Shown piece by piece: positions 53,835 through 59,992 of a DNA stretch of 59,992 nucleotides. The stretch's first letter is position 1, and every line of letters begins with the position of its first letter. A program made the translations under genes and the position numbers. The notes beneath the pieces are model-generated. The model was given only the letters and a program-made list of their open reading frames with translations. It was not told the origin of the DNA and searched no databases. The stretch is from Pseudomonadota bacterium (GTDB lineage Bacteria > Pseudomonadota > Alphaproteobacteria > Sphingomonadales > Sphingomonadaceae): the NCBI GenBank assembly GCA_023445495.1, contig JAEXLC010000119.1, positions 1-59,992 on the forward strand, read 5' to 3'.

Positions 53835-54526
53835 GCCCCTGCCCCGCGATCGGTCCAATAAGGATAGTTATCGAAGCTGCTATGCTGTTCGAATTCCGCT
53901 TCAGTGGGCGGCTGCAGCGGACTTAACCTGGCGCCGAGCAGTCCGGCATCGCGCCACGCCGCTGCCAGAACTTCATCGAAGATGAAGCGCCTCGTATACC
54001 GCAGAAGATAGAAGGCGTGCGTCTCCGCGGATACGTCCGGGAAGTGCATGTCGTTCAGCATCAGGAAGCACGGGTTCCCCGGCGCGTCGGGGAACCGATC
54101 GGAAAAATGCACCACGGAGGAGTGCTCCTCGTCGAAGCGATCGACCATCCGGATGACATCCATCATCCAGTAAGGTTCGATCGGCCTACCCTCGCCATCG
54201 GTCGTGACGCACTCGGCGAACTCGAAAGCGTCGGGATCGATGCTGGAAAGCAGCGTCTTCGCGCGCGTCGATACATAGCGCTTCCGCAAGCCATACATAT
54301 CGAGAAGCTGATCCTCGTCCGCCCCTACGATCAGAGCCGGCGTCTTGAGCAAGGGAGGAAGACCGATCGAGATCGGCACCTCCCGGCCTTCCAGGGAGAA
54401 TTTGTGCGTCCCGGACATTCGGCCGTTCACCAATGCCTCCGCCTCGTTGACGAAAGCGAAGTCGCTCGGATTATAGTCCATATCCGGTCCGACCAGATAG
54501 AACCCGCGCCGATCGTTCGAACGCAT
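53831..54526 (-). CDS. Imm11-family (DUF1629) putative immunity protein
   Basis: This is a 231-residue cytosolic protein without signal or membrane segment. The central motif IDPDAFEFAEC, then RPIEPYWMMDVIRMVDRFDEEHS (about residues 94-138) is characteristic of Imm11 (immunity MXAN_0049/DUF1629) proteins as I remember them: a DPD.F.F strand followed by YW..DV.R..D..DEE.S. Imm11 members are predicted immunity proteins of polymorphic toxin systems. A GGGGGAG ribosome binding site precedes the ATG. The stop overlaps the start of the giant RTX gene by 4 bases (ATGA), which implies translational coupling and a functional link. The alternative is a housekeeping chaperone for the RTX protein. Confidence 0.7.
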   Translation of the reverse strand: MRSNDRRGFYLVGPDMDYNPSDFAFVNEAEALVNGRMSGTHKFSLEGREVPISIGLPPLLKTPALIVGADEDQLLDMYGLRKRYVSTRAKTLLSSIDPDAFEFAECVTTDGEGRPIEPYWMMDVIRMVDRFDEEHSSVVHFSDRFPDAPGNPCFLMLNDMHFPDVSAETHAFYLLRYTRRFIFDEVLAAAWRDAGLLGARLSPLQPPTEAEFEQHSSFDNYPYWTDRGAGA

Positions 54527-54983
54527 TACGAAAACTCCCCCACGTCAATTTCGGACACACCTCGGCCCACGAATTACACACTGCAATTCGCACACAACCC
54601 CGCGCAACCCGATTATTTCGCAAATCTTCCGCGTCCGCAGACGATCACCATCGACTACTTCACACGAAGTCTGCGTTCATGACTTTTCAGGAAATCGAAA
54701 TACACATCAGAAACATTGCAGAAACGTACGCCTCCGCACACACTCATCTGGAGGCCGCGCAAATACCCCTGTCGAAGTGGATCATCGCAATCGAACTCCG
54801 CCTTCGAAGATTCCCATTTCTACCAGCTATAAGGAATCTAATTTCCCCCGTATCCTGCATGCGACAACAGAAATCGTCAATGCGCTCCTGAAATTAAACC
54901 ACAACTCTAAGAATATTCAGTCAAAAGAAGATGGTATCTTGCCACGCATTGCACCACAATGGATCAATACGCTGATCGAGTGC
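54527..54983 (+). pseudogene. AT-richer gap with a possible decayed transposase fragment
   Basis: This 457-bp gap between the Imm11-like gene and hlyD is clearly richer in A+T than its surroundings. A plus-strand frame from 54679 encodes a stretch including HLEAAQIPLSKWIIAIEL, which resembles the P-L-x-K-W-x-x-A-I block of IS1595/ISXO2-type transposases. The following part (ISTSYKES...ATTEIVNALLKL) continues in another frame and looks like the next conserved helix. This would be a frameshifted, truncated remnant. The similarity is weak. The gap must also hold the promoter of the minus-strand toxin operon. Confidence 0.3.
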
Positions 54984-56453
54984 TCACCGCTCCCGCCCCG
55001 CCTCATCCACCGCCTGTGCGATCGGTGACAATAGATACTGGATGATCCGCCGCTCGCCGGTCTTGATCTCTGCCTGCACGGCAAGTCCCGGCCCGATCGG
55101 CTGAAGGCGTTCCCCGATACGGATACTTCGCTGATTCAGACGGATTCGCGCCGCATAGACCAGTCCGGTCGGCGTCGGCTTGCCCTGCTCTTCGCGGCTT
55201 GCCTGCGAGACCTGCTGCCCCAGGTCGATCGCATCGCGGCTAATGCTCGCCACCTGCCCCTCGACCAGCCCATAGTCCGTGAACGGAAACGCCTCGAGCT
55301 TGACCCGCACCGTCTGCCCCTCGCGGACGAAGCCGATATCCTTGTTGAGGATCTGCGCCTCCACCTCGATCGCCGCGTCGTCGGGCACGATCACCATCAG
55401 CGGCTTGGCCGGCTCGACCACCCCGCCGATCGTGTTGATGGCAAGTTGCTGGACCGTGCCATCGACCGGCGCCCGCAATTGCTGATACTGTCGGCGGCGC
55501 GACGACTTGTGGAGCTCCTCCGCGGCCAGGCGCGACTTGTCCTGCGCCTCGGCCAGATCGGTTACCGCGGCCTTGCCGAAGGCTGCGCGCAACCGCATGA
55601 TCTGCGCGTCGGCATTGGCCATCGCCGCGCGCGCCTTGGCGGCATTGGCCCGCTGCACGGCGATGTTCTGGATGTGCTCGAGCCGCAGCTGCTCATACTC
55701 AAGCAGCCGGATCTTCGAGAAATAGCCTTTCTCGGCCAGTTCCTTGCGCGCGGATAGCTGCTGCTCGACCAGCGGCAGCGTCTGGCGGAGCTTGAGGATC
55801 TCCGCCTCTGCGCCGGCCAGTGCGGCGGCGCTTTCGCTCTTGCTCTGCTCGAGACCGGCGCGCTCGGCTTCATATTCGCTCACCGCCGTCGCGATGAATT
55901 GCCGCTGGGTGCCGGCGACGACAGGCGAGGTCCCCGGCGGCGCGGCAAATCGCCCGGGCCTGCCCGCCAGGTGCGCGAGCAGCGCATCGTTGCGCGCCTC
56001 GATGAGCGTGGCGTTGCGCAGGCCCTGCGTCGCCTGCGCCTCGTCGGCGGTCGTTAGCGTGGAATCGAGCTCGATGAGGAGCTGGCCCTTGCGTACGTGC
56101 TGCCCGTTGCGGACATGGATTGCACGCACCGCACCGATCTCGATCGGCTGGATGAGCTTCACATTGGTCGCGGGGATCGTCTTGCCGGTGGCCACCGCGA
56201 CCACATCGACCTTGCCGATGATCGCCCAGGCGATAGCGACCGCGAACATGCCGCACAGAAGCAGCATCAACCAGCGCAGCCCGGGGCTGGGCGGGCGTTC
56301 GGTTATCTCGAGTGCCGCGGGCAGAAACTCGTGATCGGTGATCGCGCGCTTCGTCCGGTCCGCCTCGTCCTGCATGCGCCAAGACAGCCGCAGGATCGCG
56401 AAATGGCGCGCCAGCGCGGGAAAGCGCTCCGCGAAGAACCCAGCGCCGCTCAT
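54984..56453 (-). CDS. hlyD: HlyD-family membrane fusion protein of a type I secretion system
   Basis: This is a 489-residue periplasmic adaptor. A short cytosolic N-terminus is followed by a single membrane helix (LRWLMLLLCGMFAVAIAWAI, about residues 58-78) and a lipoyl-like half-motif (GAVRAIHVRNGQHVRKGQLLIELD). A long alpha-helical coiled-coil hairpin runs from about 150 to 320. The second lipoyl half and beta-barrel (LRAPVDGTVQQLAINTIGGVV) and the C-terminal HlyD motif (AEIKTGERRIIQYLLSPI) follow. It should bridge the HlyB-type ATPase to a TolC-like channel, which is not in this window. Its ATG overlaps the hlyB stop (ATGA), so the two are coupled. The ATG at 56453 fits the overlap; the longer frame does not. 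Confidence 0.93.
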   Translation of the reverse strand: MSGAGFFAERFPALARHFAILRLSWRMQDEADRTKRAITDHEFLPAALEITERPPSPGLRWLMLLLCGMFAVAIAWAIIGKVDVVAVATGKTIPATNVKLIQPIEIGAVRAIHVRNGQHVRKGQLLIELDSTLTTADEAQATQGLRNATLIEARNDALLAHLAGRPGRFAAPPGTSPVVAGTQRQFIATAVSEYEAERAGLEQSKSESAAALAGAEAEILKLRQTLPLVEQQLSARKELAEKGYFSKIRLLEYEQLRLEHIQNIAVQRANAAKARAAMANADAQIMRLRAAFGKAAVTDLAEAQDKSRLAAEELHKSSRRRQYQQLRAPVDGTVQQLAINTIGGVVEPAKPLMVIVPDDAAIEVEAQILNKDIGFVREGQTVRVKLEAFPFTDYGLVEGQVASISRDAIDLGQQVSQASREEQGKPTPTGLVYAARIRLNQRSIRIGERLQPIGPGLAVQAEIKTGERRIIQYLLSPIAQAVDEAGRER

Positions 56454-58630
56454 GCGCCGGCTCCCATCTGCTTGGTATAGAGCTGAGCATAGCGACCACC
56501 CGCCGCGAGCAGCGCGGCGTGGTCGCCTTCCTCGGTTATCTCCCCCGCCTCCACCGTGACGATCCGATGGCATTGCCGGACGGCGGAAAGCCGGTGCGCG
56601 ATGATGATAACGGTGCGGCCGAGAGCGATCTGGCGGAGATTGTCCTGGATGATCTCCTCACTCTCGGCATCGAGCGCCGAGGTCGCCTCGTCGAGCAGCA
56701 GAATGCGCGGATTCGCCACCAGGGCGCGCGCGATCGCGAGCCTCTGGCGCTGCCCACCGGACAGGTTGTTGCCGCGTTCGTCGATGATCGTGTCATAGCC
56801 CTGGTTCATCGCGAGGATGAATTCGTGTGCGCCTGCCAGTTCGGCAGCCGCGATCACCGCTTCCATCGGCAAGGTGGGGTCGGCCAGCGCGATATTCTCG
56901 CGCACCGATCGGTTGAACAGGATGTTCTCCTGGAGCACCACGCCGATCTGACGGCGCAGCCAGGCGGGGTCGACCAGCGCGAGATCGACGCCATCGACCA
57001 GTACCCGCCCCTGCTCTGGCACATAGAGCCGCTGAACCAGCTTCGTCAGCGTCGATTTGCCCGAGCCCGACGGTCCGACGATGCCGAGCATCTCGCCGGC
57101 GCCGATCGACAGCGAGACACCGCGCAGCGCCTCGGGCGCGTCGGGCCGGTAGCGGAAGCGGACCTTGTCGAATTCGATGCGCCCCCGGATCGGCGGCAGA
57201 CTCGCACGGCCGGGATTGTGCTCGGGCTCCGCCGGGCTGTTGAGCACGTCACCGAGCCGGTCCACCGAGATGCGCACCTGCTGGAAATCCTGCCAGAGCT
57301 GCGACAGGCGCAGGATCGGCGCAGCGACGCGGCCCGACAGCATGTTGAACGCCACCAGCGATCCGACGCTCAGGTCCCCGGCGATCACCGCCTTCGCCCC
57401 GAAATAGAGGATGGCCACGGTGGTCAGCTTGGAGACCAGCTGGATCAAGTGGCTGCCCCAATTGGCGAGCTTGGTCACCGCGAAGCCGGTATTGGTATAG
57501 CCGGCGAACTGCTTCTCCCAGCGCTCGCGCATCTGCGGCTCGACCGCCATGGCCTTGAGCGTGCCGATGCCGGTGACGCTTTCGACCAGGAATGCCTGGT
57601 TCTCCGCGCCACGCCGGAACTTTTCGTCGAGCCCCGCGCGCAGCGCCGGGGTGATTAGCACCGAGATTGCGGCATAGACCGGGATCGACAAAGCCACGAT
57701 CAGCGTGAGCATCGGGCTGTAGAGATACATCACTGCGAAAAACACGATCGTGAAGAACAGATCGATCACCACTGTGACCGCGTTCGACGTAAGGAATTCG
57801 CGGATCCGCTCGAGTTCGCGCACGCGCGCCACGCTGTCACCCACGCGCCGCGCCTCGAAATAGCTCAGGGGCAGGTTGAGCAGGTGGCGGAACATGTTCG
57901 CCGACAGCTCCGCATCGACGCGGTTCGTGCTGTGCGCGAAGAGCCAGTTACGCAGCCCCGACAGCAGCGTCTCCCAGGTCAGGACCACGCCGAGGCCGAT
58001 CGCCAGCACGTCAAGCGTGGTCAGCGAATGGTGAACGAGCACCTTGTCGATCACCAGCTGGAAGAAGATCGGAGAGACGAGACCCATGAGCTGGAGGAAG
58101 AAGGAAGCGATCAGAACATCACGCAGCGGACGGCGATATTTGACAAGCGCCGGGATGAACCAGCTGATGTCGAACGGCCGCGTGGCCCCCGCCATGCGCT
58201 CGCGCGAGGTCAGCAGCAGCAGCGTGCCGGACAGCCGCGCCTCCAGTTCGTGCTGCAGCCAGATTTCGGGGCGATCGCCATCGGCGCGCTGGACGAGCAT
58301 CCGCGGCACATCGCCCTCGCCATCCGCCTTGAGCAGCAGCACTGCGGTGCTGTCGAGGCACATCGCGATCGCCGGGAGCGGCAGTTTCGCCGCGGCGCGC
58401 GCGTCGGCGCGGCGCACGCGGGCCACCAGACCGAGCTGCTTCGCGGTCCGCGCAAGATCCTCGAGACTATAAGGATCGTTGCCCTTGCCGCGGGCATGGG
58501 CGATTTGCCCCGGATCGGCGGAAACGCCAAGAAATTTCGCGAGCAGCACAAAGCAGACAAGCGCCGAATCGAACTGAGGCGCAGCCGCATCGTCCCGCCC
58601 CGCGCTATTCGGCGAGTTGTTATCCTGCAT
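56450..58630 (-). CDS. hlyB: HlyB-type ABC transporter of a type I secretion system
   Basis: This is a 726-residue transporter close to HlyB along its length. An N-terminal C39-like domain (about residues 15-130) lacks the catalytic cysteine after the DS start, as in HlyB, and so binds the substrate rather than cutting it. Six membrane helices follow from PFDISWFIPALVKYRRPLRD; the strongly conserved SYFEARRVGDSVARVREL lies in this part. The nucleotide-binding domain shows Walker A GPSGSGKST, Q-loop VVLQENILFNRS, signature NLSGGQRQR, Walker B ILLLDEATSALD and H-loop IAHRLS. It should export the giant RTX protein encoded downstream. The ATG at 58630 is chosen on homology; no strong ribosome binding site is seen. 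Confidence 0.94.
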   Translation of the reverse strand: MQDNNSPNSAGRDDAAAPQFDSALVCFVLLAKFLGVSADPGQIAHARGKGNDPYSLEDLARTAKQLGLVARVRRADARAAAKLPLPAIAMCLDSTAVLLLKADGEGDVPRMLVQRADGDRPEIWLQHELEARLSGTLLLLTSRERMAGATRPFDISWFIPALVKYRRPLRDVLIASFFLQLMGLVSPIFFQLVIDKVLVHHSLTTLDVLAIGLGVVLTWETLLSGLRNWLFAHSTNRVDAELSANMFRHLLNLPLSYFEARRVGDSVARVRELERIREFLTSNAVTVVIDLFFTIVFFAVMYLYSPMLTLIVALSIPVYAAISVLITPALRAGLDEKFRRGAENQAFLVESVTGIGTLKAMAVEPQMRERWEKQFAGYTNTGFAVTKLANWGSHLIQLVSKLTTVAILYFGAKAVIAGDLSVGSLVAFNMLSGRVAAPILRLSQLWQDFQQVRISVDRLGDVLNSPAEPEHNPGRASLPPIRGRIEFDKVRFRYRPDAPEALRGVSLSIGAGEMLGIVGPSGSGKSTLTKLVQRLYVPEQGRVLVDGVDLALVDPAWLRRQIGVVLQENILFNRSVRENIALADPTLPMEAVIAAAELAGAHEFILAMNQGYDTIIDERGNNLSGGQRQRLAIARALVANPRILLLDEATSALDAESEEIIQDNLRQIALGRTVIIIAHRLSAVRQCHRIVTVEAGEITEEGDHAALLAAGGRYAQLYTKQMGAGA

Positions 58631-59285
58631 ATGAGAATTCAGCCACAGATGATTGAAACAATGGAATGGCTTGAACCACTCCCCCAATCGACTGCTAACC
58701 GATCGGACGACAGGTTACGAGAGCCTTCCTTCGACCTCGAAATGCCGGGAAGCCGCCGTCTTGCAGTATAGCTTTGGCACTAATGCGGTCATCAGGTCCG
58801 ATATTCCAACGGCATTCCGGCTTTCCATCTGCTCTGCGTGGCATCGCGTCGTGGAATGGCGCCGCTCACGCGTTCGCATGGAACTGTCTCCGCAGGCGTC
58901 ATCGCGACGCCTGGGCACTGATCGATCCGCCCGCGTGAGATCGGCGATTTTTCATCGGGAGTGCGCGGTGAGCCGGCCCCCGAGAACCCGGCCATGTGCT
59001 TCGCTGGTGCTGACGTTCATCGACGGCTCTTCGCCCCAGGCCGCTGCCGTCCTGGCGGCTCGGATCCAGAGCGTGACGCCCTATTCCAATGCCCAGCATC
59101 GCGCCGAAATCGTGGCGAAAGTGGAAAATCTGATCGCGGCTGCCACAAACGAAAACGCCGCCCCGAAGGGCGGCGTATCGAATCGTGCGGAACGGGTCCA
59201 GAACGCAAGAATCCCGCCGCGGCAACGCGTCGGGTTCGGGTATATCGTCGGAATTCTGATGCGGAACGCGTCGGAATGAAACGCA
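58631..59285. other. Non-coding region between hlyB and the rRNA operon
   Basis: About 650 bp with no convincing gene. A plus-strand frame (58653-59279) is open but Arg/Ser-rich and lacks recognisable motifs. A possible minus-strand -10 (TATACT, 58766-58771) could drive hlyBD. A perfect 9-bp hairpin at 59154-59175 (ACGCCGCCC-CGAA-GGGCGGCGT) is followed on the minus strand by TTTTCGTTT, like a second, back-up terminator for the rRNA operon. Confidence 0.4.
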
Positions 59286-59309
59286 GAAAGCCGGTCCAAA
59301 GGACCGGCT
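59286..59309 (-). terminator. rRNA operon terminator
   Basis: A 9-bp stem (AGCCGGTCC / GGACCGGCT) with a 3-base loop lies 28 bases after the tRNA-fMet 3' end, and TTTCTG follows on the minus strand. This is the expected end of the rrn transcript. Confidence 0.7.
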
Positions 59310-59336
59310 AACTATCTGTTTTTGCGCTTGGATATT

Positions 59337-59413
<77 letters not shown>

Positions 59414-59464
59414 CCAAACGGGTGGACAAATGTGAATGGGTTCTTCCGGTGCACAAGCTTCAAT

Positions 59465-59579
59465 GCCTGGCGACGACCTACTCTTCCATCGCTTAAGCGA
59501 TAGTACCATCGGCGCTGTCTGGTTTCACGGCCGAGTTCGGGATGGGATCGGGTGGGTCACAGACGCTATAGCCACCAAG
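59465..59579 (-). rRNA. rrf: 5S ribosomal RNA
   Basis: About 115 bases match the 5S consensus on the minus strand, including CCCATCCCGAACTCGG and the closing stem formed by CTTGG and CCAGG at the ends. It lies between the 23S and the tRNA-fMet. End positions are accurate to a few bases. Confidence 0.95.
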
Positions 59580-59683
59580 CAATGAAGCTTGTGCAGCGGA
59601 AGTTTTTCAAACCGTGCAAAATCAAGGCTGATGAACATCCATTCAACGTCCAGCCCAGGGCTGTCGTTGATGGTGGGACTCAT

Positions 59684-59992
<309 letters not shown>

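Noticed and set aside
58653..59279. 208-codon plus-strand open frame between hlyB and the rRNA operon
   Set aside because: Arg/Ser-rich, no recognisable motif, crosses a hairpin and overlaps the start of hlyB on the other strand.

Overview
The window looks like a chromosomal segment of a GC-rich alphaproteobacterium, most likely a Sphingomonadales member (Sphingomonas-like). The basis is high GC, an alphaproteobacterial initiator tRNA at the end of an rRNA operon, FnrL-type regulation, and giant beta-strand-repeat and RTX proteins common in that order. The taxon is an inference; no 16S is present.

Region 1 (1-9.9 kb) is a low-oxygen respiration island. The cytochrome bd oxidase genes cydA-cydB-cydX lie on the minus strand and are divergent from the ABC exporter cydD-cydC. 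Next come an OmpW-type porin, oxygen-independent coproporphyrinogen oxidase hemN, an Fe-S FNR-type regulator and a small hemerythrin-like protein. FNR-box-like palindromes lie in three intergenic regions (2998, 7252, 9900), so the block reads as a self-contained FNR regulon. A secreted metallophosphoesterase follows at 10.0-11.3 kb.

Region 2 (11.3-28.4 kb) is one minus-strand gene of about 5,605 codons. It encodes an inverse autotransporter: an N-terminal intimin/invasin-type beta-barrel followed by an enormous beta-helix passenger made of repeated cap-plus-helix modules.

Region 3 (28.4-34.0 kb) starts divergently with three tandem tail-collar (microcystin-dependent-protein-like) paralogues, a GNAT acetyltransferase and two DUF6916-like proteins, one predicted to be a Tat-exported lipoprotein. 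These are followed by an outer-membrane beta-barrel, a candidate small RNA, an OsmC-family protein and a 2OG-Fe(II) dioxygenase.

Region 4 (34.0-58.7 kb) is a type I secretion locus, all on the minus strand. An HlyB-like ABC transporter overlaps an HlyD-like adaptor. After a 530-bp AT-richer gap come an Imm11-family putative immunity gene, translationally coupled (4-nt overlap) to a giant RTX protein (about 6,410 codons), and then an HlyC/RtxC-type lysine acyltransferase. The RTX protein combines glycine-zipper hydrophobic segments, Calx-beta-like, RTX, CADG and cadherin-like domains, an embedded galactose-binding-like module and C-terminal FrpC-like calcium modules. The pairing of an immunity-like gene, an acylase and a toxin/adhesin hybrid is the most unusual system in the window.

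Region 5 (59.3 kb to the end) is the 3' end of an rRNA operon on the minus strand (23S partial, 5S, tRNA-fMet, terminators). Together the two giant surface genes occupy about 36 of the 60 kb.
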